The notes: generated from the letters alone by a model not told the origin. A stretch of 64,000 nucleotides of DNA from Ricinus communis (GCF_019578655.1 NC_063258.1:13024802-13088801); one strand, 5' to 3'; positions 1 to 10,239 are shown, counted from the first letter of the stretch. Translations and numbers: made by a program.

Positions 1-279
1 AGGACACCAGGGCATAAATTCCGCGGTTAGCTTCCGTGAACGTGTTCAGCTTAGTTTGATTTTCTTCAATCGGAACACGTCGTGTTAATGAACACGGTCT
101 TGAACACGCCTGTTGATCTCCGAAATGCAAAAGTTGCTATTCTCGTGACTTTCGCACTCTTTCTCACCCGCAAAACCAATAAATCCTCAACTCATACACT
201 CAACATAAATAAAACTTAACAAAAACCAACTATAAAACCTAATCAACTAAGTTCACAATGCAAGGGTAAAGTATTCAAA

Positions 280-1509
280 TTGAAAAATAGAATTTGGGGT
301 GCCTCCCAAAAGCGCTTCTTTTCACGGGATGAGTCTTCTTACCGGACTCATGGTGAAAAGCAAACGGTGGGGATTGGCGACCATCCATCCTTCTTCCAAG
401 CAAATGGCTTCAAATATCCACTTAGAGGGATAATCGTCAACTTCCTCTTCCCGACAAGCAAGTCGCCAAGATGATGGGCAAAACTCGCTCCTCATATATT
501 TGCACGTAGTCATGATGTTTCAGGGCTCTTCCAATTTGAAAGCTAGAGTTTCAACAATTGGAAGGATCGACGGTTGGGCAATCTCTTCGGAGTGTCGATG
601 GTTTTCTTTAGTCCTTGGCTTGGTTCACTTGCTAGGAGAAACTCGAGCTCCTCCAAGACTTCTTCATTGGATAACTCGTGCTCATCTTCCATCGTCGAAG
701 GGACTTGTGAAAAATCTACCAACAATTCCTCTAACCGCAACTCAAAGATCATCAATCAGACATTCCCGCTGATAGTCTTTCGGAGGAATTATGTTCGCCT
801 CTTCCTTTTCTGGTTCCATCTCCATGTTCAAGAAATCGTCCTACACATAAGCATCATCGTCCAACATAATAGATAAACCAGAAAAATTCTCACCTGAACG
901 CAAAGTGACGGCGCTCAAATGTTCCTCGGAGTCGAGTGCTTTGATAGAGTTCTCGATTGCTCTTCAGTCTAGTAACTTGAAGATTAAGCCTACTTGATGC
1001 TCTATGTTATTAATCGAGGCTTGTTGATCTTCAAGTATCCTCTCCGTTTGTTGGAATCTATCATCAAGACTTGTAATGAACCTCATCATCGCCTCCTCCG
1101 ACACTAACTTTTCATCCGGAGTCGAAGGTGCAAGAGTAGGCCGATGTGGTTGCTTGAGATTCCGATGGTTCCGGGCCATCTAAGCTCCATCCATAGGGTG
1201 AATGAGTACTCCACTCTTGATTATAGGTGCTTCCATACGAGTCACTTGGCCAATTTCCGTATAATTCCACCCGCTCACGTTATAAGAATAAGGAGTAAAA
1301 TCAACGCACAATGGACAATCATTACTCAAATGTAAACCACAACAAAATTCATAAAAACTTGAGATGAAAGGATAGGAGTGGAGAGTTGATCGAGCCTGCA
1401 AAACGATTCCACTCAAGCTTCTAAAGATGCACGGGTATCCCAATTTTTAGCACTCTCTTGGTTCCTAATCCCATTTTCCAATGCGTCACAAAGAGTTTGA
1501 GTTTAGCAT
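280..1509 (-). pseudogene. Element A gag/linker remnant plus RT N-terminus (decayed)
   Basis: Minus-strand frames give, in order: a stretch with the broken zinc knuckle YEFCCGLHLSNDC (about 1250-1440; first Cys replaced by Tyr), a coiled-coil-like segment with RFQQTERILEDQQASI (964-1179), an acidic linker with LSNEEVLEELEFLLASEPSQ (about 543-700), and an RT-leading segment that is frameshifted (322-513). The same series is seen in B and I. No capsid (retrotrans_gag) or protease domain is left. The start at 1509 is chosen by alignment with the MLNS start of B and I. Several frameshifts and stops make it a pseudogene. Function by family: structural or nucleic-acid-binding polyprotein of the particle. 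Confidence 0.65.
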
Positions 1510-1671
1510 TGAACCTCCTTATCATTCACTATCCGAATCATAAACTTAAACTAAATAAATATGTACAAATAAAATAAAATAAATAAACAAATAAAAATAA
1601 AAATCATAAAATAATAAGAAAGAAAAAATGGCTAAATTAACAAATAGCAAATTTCACTCTAGTTTTTAAAC

Positions 1672-1694
1672 AATTCCCGAAAGAAGCCAAAACT
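1672..1694 (-). promoter_or_regulatory. Degenerate primer-binding site of element A
   Basis: The position directly inside the LTR corresponds to the tRNA-Asp type site of I (10246-10263), but the core has decayed: minus strand GTTTTGGCTTCTTTCGGGAA in place of TTTTGGCGCCGTTGCCAGGG. Reverse transcription could hardly be primed here. Confidence 0.5.
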
Positions 1695-3214
1695 TGATGG
1701 GTGCTACTCGTGTTAGCTACAATCTAAGGCAAGTGTACCTATCGATGCGCCTAGCACTAATGGCGAGTATCAAGGTCGTATTCCTCGGAAAGCGAAAGCC
1801 CAGAGTTACACCTTTGTTCTTTGTTATATTAACCTAAAATGGATGATGAATAAATTCTAAACTAACTATTAACTACGAGCTAAGTCCTAAGGGAGATGCA
1901 AGAGTGATTGATAAACGAAATAATCAAGACAAGAAGAAAAATCCAAAGGGAATCTAAACTAGTTGGCATCCGAACAAAAGATAAAGGATCGGTGAGTCTA
2001 ATTATGCTACCCGTGGATTTACTTAACCGAATTCGGTTTCTCTCTCGACATAACCGAATTCCTAAACCTAATAACCTAAAGTTGGAATCTCTTCCTAACG
2101 ATTGATTCTTAAATTAGCATTAAGCTTTAATCCGCCTCTATTAAGCTTTGTTAATTCTTAATCCGGCTAGTTAATTATCCTTATCTCTAAGCGATTATTA
2201 ACCGCCTACTATTCAAAATTCCAATTGCCAAACGGATTTCTCAATCTCATAAAGCAATCTAAACATCACAATTCACAGCGTCTCATGAATAATGCATTAT
2301 TTTATTAATACTGAAAACAAGAAGAATACAAAACCAACTCGAACAATCCAACAATATAATATCAAGCCAACATAGTAAAGAAATCCCAATGGATTAAATC
2401 AATCTAGCTAATCATGTTCATTCTCAAAATATACAAGAATTCAATTACAACAATAAGCAAAGGTAGAGAAAACCGGATTACACCCTTAGATGAGAGTAAA
2501 CAAATTTAAATCCTTTTGCTCCAATTGAATCGATTCTTGTTCCTCTTGCTCGATTTGAAAATCAATCAACGAACCTCGCCTAATCTTCGATCCTTCAAGG
2601 AAATCCGATTGAAACCTTGATCCAAGTCTCATTTTCCCTTGGTCTCTGCTCAGAAAAACCTTAGGGAGAGAAAAATTAGGGTTTTGGGACGTTCTAACCC
2701 TAGCCTCCTACTCTTCTCTTCTTTTCGTTCTTTTAATTAATACCCCTTGTCGCCTCCAACACGGCCGTGTTCTCAACACGGGATGGTGTTCCTGGCCGTG
2801 TTCTCAACACGGGATGGTGTTCCTGGCCGTGTTCTCAACACGGGATGGTGTTCCTGGCCGTGTTACTCTCTATGGCCGTGCTCCCTAAAATCTACTTCTT
2901 CTTTGATGTCCAAAACGGCCGTGTTTGTCCCCGTGTTAGTAACACGGCCAATGTTCAGATCAGTTGAGAACACGGCCGGTGTTGAGATCAACACGGCCAT
3001 GTTCAGCTTCCTCATGCTCGCATTACTTAGCTCGTTTGTGACTTTGACGTCCAATTATGCTCCAATTCTTTCCTTTTTCATCCTTTGACCTCTTTTGGAC
3101 CTAATGCACACAAACATATGTATAAGGTGAGTGTTGAGACCAATTCACATCCAAATGTCCATAAAATCAATCTTAAAAAAAACCCATTTAGATGTGTGTA
3201 TTTTACGCACATCA
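1695..3214 (-). repeat. Element A LTR (5' LTR in minus orientation)
   Basis: Starts TGATGGGTGC at 1695 and ends TTACGCACATCA at 3214, matching both ends of the B LTR (16161-17567). The R/U5 half is also shared with the I LTRs (for example the GGAATCTCTTCCTAACGATT region), while the U3 half differs from I. It contains a CACGG/CCGTG-rich island with a 31-bp tandem repeat near 2763. Confidence 0.75.
2763..2864. repeat. 31-bp tandem repeat (3 perfect copies) in the LTR GC island
   Basis: Three identical 31-bp units at 2763-2793, 2794-2824 and 2825-2855, followed by the first 9 bases of a fourth. Each unit contains CAACACGGG and GGCCGTGTT. The other LTRs of this group carry related CACGGCCGTG motifs but not this perfect tandem array. 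Confidence 0.9.
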
Positions 3215-3824
3215 ACAGCTCTAATTCCTCTTGCCCAATCTTGAATCGATTCTTGTTCCTCTTGCTCAAATTGAAGCCAAGCAACGAACCTCACCCAATC
3301 TTCAATCTTTGAAGGGAATCAAATTGAAACCTTGATCCAAGTCTCCTCTTTCCTTGGTTTCAGCTTAGAAAACCCTTAGAGAGAGAAAAATTAGGGTTTG
3401 GGACGTTCTCCCCTGCTCTTTTCTTTCTTTCCTCTCTTCTTTCTTTTAATTAATTCCCCCTGTCGCCGCCAACATGGCCGTGTTTATGCCCGTGTTACTC
3501 TCTATGGCCGTGATCCCTAAAAACTTATTTTTCCTTGGTGTTTGATGCACCCAACACGGCCGTGTTGGTGCCCGTGTTGGGAACACGGCCAGTGTTGAAA
3601 CCAACACGGCCCTGTTTAGCTTCCTCATGCGCATATTTACCTTGTTTCGGCAGATTTGACGTCTAATTATGCTCCAATTCTTCCCTTCATCATTCTTTGA
3701 CTTCTTTTGGACCTAATGCACACAAACAGACGCAGAGGGTGAGTGTTGGGACCAATTCACATCCAAATGTCCATAAAATGAATCTTAGAAACCTCATTTA
3801 GATGTGTATATTTTACGCACATCA
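3215..3824 (-). repeat. Partial second copy of the element A/B LTR U3 end
   Basis: From CAGCTCTAATTCCTCTTGCC to the terminal TTTTACGCACATCA this repeats the outer part of the preceding LTR in the same orientation, including the TTAGAGAGAGAAAAATTAGGG block and the CACGG island. It directly abuts the LTR end at 3214. It could be a partial tandem duplication or a truncated neighbouring LTR. Confidence 0.7.
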
Positions 3825-4020
3825 AAGCACAAGCCTCAAACAAGTGTTTATGCTCCTCAGATGAAAGAAAACCATCATACTAGACAGAGATTAGAAAGAG
3901 AGGCACAAACCAAACTAACAGAATGAGAAAATAAATTTTGAATCCAATAAGGAAAGAAATCATAAGTTCTTTGTTCTCTTCTATACAACTAAGCGCAAAG
4001 ATCAAATTGAATTCATTTAA
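3825..4020 (-). repeat. LTR/leader fragment of the H family
   Basis: The minus strand carries TGCCTCTCTTTCTAATCTCT then GTCTAGTATGATGG and GGAGCATAAACAC, matching 8150-8215 (minus) and the plus-strand copies at 28903-29095 and 30640-30700. It is interpreted as the end of an LTR plus the start of a leader. No coding sequence. Confidence 0.5.
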
Positions 4021-4244
4021 ACACAAGGTGATACAAACCAAACTAGCACAGCAAATCTTACTCCAACAAGGAGTCTTGATGATGCAAATCCTACTAGCTC
4101 AATAAATCCTAATCTAATAAGGAGTCCTTACTCCACTAGGAATCCTAACCCTGCTAGGAGTCCTGATGATATTAGGAGTTTAAGCAATAAAAGGAATCCT
4201 AATTCAAATAGGAGTCCTAGTTCGATTCTAATTATAAGTCAATG
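4021..4244 (+). repeat. 18-bp minisatellite, in frame as S/N-P-x-x-x-R hexapeptides
   Basis: From about 4051 to 4230 there are roughly ten imperfect 18-bp units alternating AGTCCTxxxxxxxxxAGG and AATCCTxxxxxxxxxAGG. The plus frame is open from the stop at 4018-4020 to a TGA near 4242 and reads as hexapeptides such as SPYSTR, NPNPAR, SPDDIR, SLSNKR. There is no ATG, so it may be a non-coding minisatellite that happens to be open. A related array lies at about 29755-29960 on the opposite strand. Confidence 0.75.
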
Positions 4245-5819
4245 AGCTTATCCAAGATATTTGGGCTAAAAATACATCAAAGCTTGAAGAATTGGATTTA
4301 GGTTCAAAGCATAATAATCTAATTCAGTTTATTGAGTTTAAATGAATCTAATTGGGCTTGAAAAGACCAAAGAAGTTGAATTGGAGCATATGAAGACTTT
4401 GGGCCTAAATTGGCTTATATTATGACGCCCATCTATATGACTTATATAAATTAGGATTTTATGACTTATTTTTGGTGGCCACACATGTATTTTAACCTAA
4501 TTAGTTATCTCTTTGAGTTAGGAAGGTTATCTTTATCCTAAATTACTTTCACGCCTTAACTTTTGCCTAAGCCATTTTTTCAGGTGTTCAACTTAGCAAG
4601 TTGATGTCTTAACTTTTGCCTAAGATGCCCTTTCGAGTTTTTAACTTAGTAGACTATATTTTTGCCTAAGCCGCCCTTTTGGGTTTTCAACTTAATGTAT
4701 TCATTTCTTTATACTTTTCTTTATTTTCTCCTTTTGCAGATTTGGTTACTCGAGTACTTGTAGTCTCTTTTGTCGAGCTTGTAGATGATTTCACTAATTT
4801 TCAAAACTTCCCCTAAGGTAAGATTTCTTGAATGAAAGCTAAAAGACTTTGGTTCTGCCGATTTATTATGCATGGTGTCAAGATTGATGGTGACTTCAGT
4901 ACTATAAATTCTTGGGTTTTCCTGCAAGAAACAAAAGAAGAAAAGTCGAAGAAAAAAATGACCTTGCTTCTATTTAGATCTTGTAGATTATGCTTCTTAT
5001 TTTTCTCTCCTTCTCGCAGTGCACAAGCAATGAAAATTGATATGCAAGTTTAAAAAAATTTCTAATCAAATTTTGTTCATTTAATCTAGGCACATTTTCT
5101 ATTTCACATAATACTACTCTTGTTATTAACTAGTTCGTTTGGATTTTCTAGTCGAATATTTTTCTCTCACCTTTTATTTTCTTAACTTTTGCCTGACTAG
5201 CCTATACAGGTCCTCTAGTCAATAGGATCAGTCTTTCTATTTTTTTCTATTTTTTCAAAAGATAGTATATGAAACTTGTGAACTTATTACCCCCAAAGAT
5301 TTGTACTCCTTCCAGCATCTTCGAGCTTAATCTTTTTTCTGAGATGGAAGTTTTCCAGCTCGAATCTAAATTTCTTTTTGGAGTTAGATGCAATCGATCT
5401 TGCATTCTTCAGGTTTAGAGCACCAATCTTCAACATCTTTTAATATTCAGGGACCCCAATTTTAAGGTTGTTACGTAATGATGGATGAATTTGGCCTTCT
5501 TGCTTTGCCCCCGGTATGTTGAATAATTCTATTATCTTGACTTCAATTGTGCATATTAAATACTAACTTTTTCTTTCTTTTTTCTCACTTTCTCTCTCTT
5601 CAAGAGTTATATTGTATATAGTAGAAATTACTTAGGATTATCATTTTTGCCCAAATTGAATAAACCATTCGAAAAAGAACTAATGTTAAACATGCTCATA
5701 TAGTAATCATTATCATGCAAAATACCATTAAGATAAACATCAAATAAGCAAAAATCAAAGTTTTATCCTCGATCGTAACTAAAAGCAAAATCATTAATCT
5801 AAATCGACATATGAATCTT
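4245..5819. other. AT-rich non-coding stretch, old repeat debris
   Basis: No open frame with recognisable domains. It contains the imperfect tandem repeat at 4552-4705 and a diverged related copy near 5182 (CTTAACTTTTGCCTGACTAG). A 68-codon minus-strand frame at 4721-4927 resembles nothing I recognise. The pattern fits decayed LTR/UTR material next to the gag fragment K. Confidence 0.4.
4552..4705 (+). repeat. Imperfect ~52-bp tandem repeat
   Basis: About three units share CTTAACTTTTGCCTAAG, then a CCCTTTCGGG-like block, then TTTTCAACTTA. Units begin near 4554, 4606 and 4661 (the last lacks its start). Confidence 0.6.
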
Positions 5820-6604
5820 GTGAAGCTTCATCATCTTAAAGATCGTAGCTTTTCAATCTCTATAGCTTCAGAGTTTTTCATGCTCCAACCAGCTTTAGCA
5901 TTTTCAATTTCTTATACTTGTAAGCTATTATTGTACAAGCCTGCAAAGGTCTTGGGATTCATCATCTGCAGCTCTTCCACCCAGTATGGGAGAACATCTC
6001 AAACTACTATTCGAGCTTGATCCTTTTCAGAAGGCTTGTTCTTCATTAAAATTGCTTTGTTCCTCCATCTAGTCAAGAATTGAAAAAAGGATTCATTAGG
6101 ATTTTGCTTTATCGATTCCAAATCCCTTATAGAGACTTCTAGGTGAGTATTGTAGCCATATTGCTTCGAAAATGCATCACAAGGCCTTCTCTAATCAGAC
6201 TTAATGGGCCTTTCCAACTCATAGTACCAATTCACAGCTAGCCCTTTTAATGAGAGTACAAATAGCTTGATGATTTGGGTCTTAGCCAAATGAGTAATAC
6301 TCATGATAGTAGAATATTGCTTCAGGTGCACCTTTGGATCTCTAGTTTCATTGAATTTCTGCATTTCAGGCATACAAAATTTGGGAGGCAACTTGTCTTA
6401 TCCAATCAGCATCAGTTCATTAAAATCAAAGGGTGAATCCAAACCTTGATCTTTTAGCATATATTGCATCTTGTCAAGCCTTTTAGTTAAACTATGCATA
6501 ATCTTAATTTCCATAACAGCTTTTGCAATAAGAGCAGACTCTTTCTTAGTTTGTCCTAGCATGTAGTCATCTAAGTTCCAGAGGTGCTCACCATGTGCTT
6601 CCAT
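5820..6604 (-). pseudogene. gag: Ty3/gypsy gag fragment K (retrotrans_gag domain)
   Basis: Read from 6604 leftwards. An N-terminal part with LDKMQYMLKDQGLDSPFDFN (6398-6604) is followed by a capsid-like domain: KFNETRDPKVHLKQYSTI and IIKLFVLSLKGLAVNWYYEL (6191-6391). Further left another frame gives AFSKQYGYNTHLEVSIRDL, FFQFLTRWRNKAI and VEELQMMNPKTFAGLYN. By homology this is the particle-forming gag of a gypsy element. It is broken by at least one frameshift and by stops. No LTR, PBS or pol in the same orientation is attached. The neighbouring protease at 7432 is on the other strand, so it belongs to a different insertion or to an inverted piece. Confidence 0.8.
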
Positions 6605-6639
6605 ATCATGAATAGCAGTAGTAGTAGTTGTAGGGGCAG

Positions 6640-7037
6640 TAGTAGTCTTTTGGATAGTTTGAGATTTAAATCCTTACTAGTTAAGATTTAGTATTTTTTA
6701 AGGCCTATATAAGGCTAGTATGAACTTTTATGTAATGAAAACTATGTAGAAGTTGAATTTGAATGATAATTGGTTATTAAACCTTAAGCTATTTGCTTTA
6801 TCTGTGTTCTTGTGTAGAATGCATGCTTAAGAAATATTTAAGTAGATTGATCATCTTATTGATCATCCTACTAGCTCAATAAGTTTTCGAAATTTTAATT
6901 CTTGATCATCCTTCTAAGAAATCTATTTTGTAACCTTTCTTAGAGGTTGAACTTAATTGTTTCGTGGGCTTTCATATTAATATATTGGGTGTCCGTAATT
7001 TAAAAGGGGTTCTCAAGCTTATTCATGGAAGTTCCAT
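6640..7037 (+). repeat. Truncated 5' LTR of fragment J
   Basis: A TATA-containing stretch followed by TTCTTAGAGG, TTCGTGGGC and a primer site at 7043, the order expected at the R/U5 end of an LTR. The U3 start and the second LTR are not present, so the left boundary is approximate. Confidence 0.5.
6701..6715 (+). promoter_or_regulatory. TATA box in the J LTR
   Basis: AGGCCTATATAAGGC sits about 340 bp before the primer site, a plausible LTR promoter core. Inferred from sequence only. Confidence 0.45.
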
Positions 7038-7042
7038 AATAT

Positions 7043-7060
7043 TTGGTATTAGAACTTTGG
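7043..7060 (+). promoter_or_regulatory. Primer-binding site, tRNA-Met type, mutated (J)
   Basis: TTGGTATTAGAAC differs by two transitions from TTGGTATCAGAGC, complementary to the 3' end of initiator tRNA-Met and common in chromoviruses. It marks the LTR/internal boundary just upstream. Confidence 0.6.
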
Positions 7061-7404
7061 CTCTAGATCAGATTTAATCCTTTCATATTTTCATTAGTCA
7101 ATTCTGATTTTTTGTGTTTCTCTTTTCTTTCTTTTAATTAGGTTCTTATTGTTTGTCTTTTATTTTGAATATGTTTTCTATCAAATCAGATTTAGCCTTT
7201 TATTAGTTATCATAAAAAAAATTTAAACAAATATTTATTTTGGTGATTTAATTATGTCTTTTTTCATTTATTCATTCATTAAGATAGTAATTCTTTATTA
7301 CATCTTGTTCGTATTTGTCTTATTGTGTTTAGGCTTCATCTTGTTCATTAAGTCTAGTTTTATCTTCTACTTGTCGTGTCATTTAATTCTGATTTGTTTT
7401 TAGT

Positions 7405-7985
7405 ACTAAACACATGAATTGTATGTGAGAGATGTATTATCAAAAAGATTGTCATGTGCAACAAAGGAACAACTTATTTCATACAAGATGTCATGTACAA
7501 GGCAAGGTGTGTAATGTGATTATTGATAGTGGGAGTTGCACTAATGTTGTAAGTACTCTATTGATTAGTAGATTGGGGTTGCCTACCATACCACACCCAT
7601 GTCCATATAAGCTTTAATGGCTTAACGATTGTGGTGAGATTAAGGTAAACCAGCAAGCAATTATTTCCTTTTATGAAGAGGTGTTGTGCGATTTAGTACT
7701 TATGCATGCTAGTTATATTTTGCTTGGGAGACCATGGCAATTTCATAGGAGGGCGATGCATGATGGGTACCTCAATAGGTATTCTCCAAGGATGGAAGAA
7801 AGACTATACTTGCACCATTTTTAGTAAAAGAAGTGTATGAACACCAATGCAAAATGGAAAGAATGAGAGTAGAGACCGAAAAGAAAGAGATAGAAAATAA
7901 AACGAGTGCTTTAGAGAGTAAAAATAAAAAGAGTGTTTTAGAGAGTGAAAACAAAAATATTGATGCCGTAGAGGAATCATAATGC
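7405..7985 (+). pseudogene. Retropepsin-like aspartic protease fragment J
   Basis: The frame from 7432 carries HTRCHVQGKVCNVIIDSGSC, with active-site motif DSGS, then STLLISRLGLPTIPHPCPYKL. A TAA at the expected Gln codon just after (about 7615) interrupts it. The frame resumes with WLNDCGEIKVNQQ and ASYILLGRPWQFHRRAMHDG, the conserved second half (ILLGRPW). A one-base loss near 7785 shifts into a Lys/Glu-rich linker (VYEHQCKMERMRVETEKK) like the segment between protease and RT in chromovirus polyproteins. Gag is deleted between the primer site (7043) and the protease. RT is missing: near 7985 the sequence switches to an opposite-strand leader. Confidence 0.8.
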
Positions 7986-7989
7986 TCTA

Positions 7990-8379
7990 TTGAAGGAATC
8001 AATTCTCGTTGTTCCCTCTTTCCTCTAGAAGATTCTTCCGCAATCATTTGGAGAATGATATCAATACTCAATCAACTAATTTTCTTCCTTCGCATTTGTT
8101 CAAGCATTGATTAATGCCTATGATTGCCGCTTTCATGGGCTCTTAGCAGTCATGTTTATGCACCCTAAATAAAGCACACTACCATACTAGATAGAGATTG
8201 GAAAGAGAGGCACAAAAGAAATGAATAATATAACAACATAGGTGATGTGATTCTTGTAAGGATTTGCAAGAAACACATGTAGCAAAGAATGTCTAACGTC
8301 AGATTCACGAACAAAGGCCTCGACCTAATAATTTACTAGAATTGTGAACCTTGGTATAGGAAAGGTTTTGGACGCCGCA
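7990..8379 (-). repeat. H LTR (left part) and leader
   Basis: Minus strand: TTGTGCCTCTCTTTCCAATC, CTATCTAGTATGGTAG, then GGTGCATAAACATGAC and GAAGAAAATTAGTTGATT. The same block is found in plus orientation at 28903-29095 and 30640-30870. B interrupts it at 8380 with duplication CCGCA at 8375-8379. Confidence 0.6.
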
Positions 8380-8570
8380 TGATGGTTTCTATCTATGCAG
8401 CTACAATCTAAGGCAGTGTACCTATCGATGCAGTCTAGCACTAATGGCGAGTATCAAGGTCGTATTCCTCGGGAAAGTGAAAGCCCGGAGTTACTGCTTT
8501 GCTCATTATTATATTAACCTCAAATTAGTCATGAATAATTTCTAAAATAACTAATAGCTACACGCAAGTT
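8380..8570 (-). repeat. Truncated 3' LTR of element B
   Basis: TGATGGTTTCTATC through the CTAAGGCAGTGTACCTATCG block matches the first 190 bp of the 5' LTR copy at 16161. It stops abruptly before TTGGGGTGCCTCCC, so U3 and the internal 3' spacer are lost while the outer end and the duplication are intact. Confidence 0.8.
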
Positions 8571-8576
8571 CTAATT

Positions 8577-8754
8577 GGGGTGCCTCCCAAAAACGCTTCT
8601 TTTTTATGTGATGAGTTTTCTTAGCTGGACTCATGGTGAAAAGCAAACGGGCGTGATCGATGACCATCCATCCTTCTTCCAAGGAAATGTCTTCAAGTAT
8701 CTGCTTAGAGGGATAATCGTCAATTTTCTTTTCCCGACTGTCAAGCAAGCTGCC
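8577..8754 (-). pseudogene. Element B: RT N-terminal remnant (3' part, beyond I)
   Basis: Minus strand carries KKIDDYPSKQILEDISLEE and then MSPAKKTHHIKKKRFWEAPQ in one frame, equivalent to 11486-11660 of I. In the alternative frame of I this segment reads LKTFAWKKDGW, the start of the RT domain. It continues across the nested I at the CTGCC duplication into 14981. The GGCACCCC motif lies at its end (8577-8601). Confidence 0.65.
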
Positions 8755-10239
8755 TGATAAGCATAGTTCTACACATATTTGCTTGCATATTATTGTGTAT
8801 GTTCTTAGCAATTATTGTGCTTTTATTCCCAGATCACCCGTATTTTGTGTTCTTTTGTATTTCAGGAACATTTATATGACCATCATCGTTGTTTAAGCAA
8901 TTATAGATCAATATGTGCGGAAACGGACGAGAATTCATCAAGATCGGACAAGAGCCCGCAATGCATACATTGAGCACGGCCTGGACTATGGCCGTGCTCA
9001 ACCATTGGCTTTGATTCTTGAAATTGGCACTTTGGGCACGAGTTTCAGAGCCACCACGGCTCAAAGACGGCCTGGTGGCCAACACGGAGCAACACGGCCC
9101 GTGGTGGCCAACACGGGGAGAAATACTACCGTGGTGAAACCCTACTGGTGAGATCCACGCCAAAGACGACCGGACTTCTATTGAGCTGACCTTAAACACG
9201 GCCGTGCTGAGTGAAATATATAAGAAAAATGAGTTTTTCTTAAGAGAGGGGGAAAAAAGTGTGACATTGAGCCCTGGTGGCTAGTTCGGGCTCGCACACA
9301 CCGAAAAGTAGAGAGAGTTGCGGTGAGTAGAATCCGAATCGTAAGATTCCTGCAAAACAGTAGTGGAGCAATTCAAGAGGCGTTTGGGAGATTAATCAAA
9401 GTGTAGATCCGGATTTGGAGTCATTCATCCAATTCGAGAGAAAAGGGTGTACATGTTTTATTTTCATTATTCTTTCATTGTAATTGATTTCCTAGATTGC
9501 TTTAAACATGAACATGTTTAGCTAGACTGATTTAATCCATTGGGATTTCTTTACTATGTTGGCTTGATATTATATTGTTGGATTGTTTGAGTTGGTTTTG
9601 TATTCTTCTTGTTTTCAGTATTAATAAAATAATGCATTATTCATGAGACGTTGTGAATTGTGATGTTTAGATTGCTTTATGAGATTGAGAAATCCGTTTG
9701 GCAATTGGAACTTTGAATAACAAGAACTGGTTAATAATTGCTTAGTGATAAGGATAATTAAATCCCAGATTAAGAATTAACAAAGCTTAATAGAGGCGGA
9801 TTAAAGCTTAATGCTAATTTAAGAATCAATCGTTAGGAAGAGATTCCAACTTTAGGTTATTAGGTTTAGGAATTCGGTTATCTCGAGAGAGAAACCGAAT
9901 TCGGTTAAGAATTCATCCACGGGTAGCATAATTAGACTCACTGATCCTTTATCTTTTGTTCGGATGCCAACTAGTTTAGATTCCCTTTGGGTTTGTCTTC
10001 TTGTCTTGATTATTTCACTTATCAATTACTCCTGCATCTCCCTTAGAACTTAGCTCGTATTTAATAGTTAGTTTAGAATTTATTCATCATCCATTTTAGG
10101 TTAATATAACAAAGAACAAAGAAGTAACTCTGGGCTTTCGCTTTCCCGAGGAATACGACCTTGATACTCGCCATTAGTGCTAGACTGCATCGATAGGTAC
10201 ACTGCCTTAGATTGTAGCTAACACGAGTAGCACCCATCA
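8755..10239 (+). repeat. 5' LTR of element I
   Basis: 1485 bp, TG...CA ends. It contains a CACGG/CCGTG island (about 8965-9200), a TATA box (9215-9224) and a long R/U5 with GTTTTCAGTATTAATAAAAT (possible polyadenylation region near 9615). It ends right before AGTTTTTGGCGCCG. Confidence 0.95.
9215..9224 (+). promoter_or_regulatory. TATA box in the I LTR
   Basis: AAATATATAAG directly follows the CACGGCCGTG island; the 3' LTR has the same motif at about 13948-13958. It is a candidate core promoter, and the matching copy in the 3' LTR could drive transcription outward into B. Confidence 0.5.

Larger units (their letters stand above)
1..3824 (-). mobile_element. Element A: truncated non-autonomous Athila-like LTR retrotransposon
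   Basis: Seen: reading the minus strand from the right there is an LTR (1695-3214, preceded by a partial duplicate 3215-3824), a degenerate primer site, a gag-like remnant, the conserved GGCACCCC-type motif at 296-320, then a non-coding stretch running off the window. The same order and sequence recur in B and I, which supports the family assignment. Positions 1-280 hold CACG/CGTG-rich spacer and then AT-rich sequence like the equivalent part of F2 (about 57050-57680). The other LTR and any target-site duplication lie outside the window, so the insertion cannot be verified. No RT, RNase H or integrase is present. Confidence 0.75.

Noticed and set aside
2763..2864. CRISPR-like array
   Set aside because: The 31-bp units are directly adjacent without spacers and lie in a plant LTR.
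2747..3088. Overlapping plus-strand ORFs of 66-113 codons
   Set aside because: They lie in the CACGG repeat island of an LTR; the openness comes from the 31-bp tandem repeat and the frames are not conserved in B or the partial copy.
4721..4927. Minus-strand ORF of 68 codons
   Set aside because: No recognisable domain, no conserved copy in the window, composition typical of the surrounding non-coding sequence.
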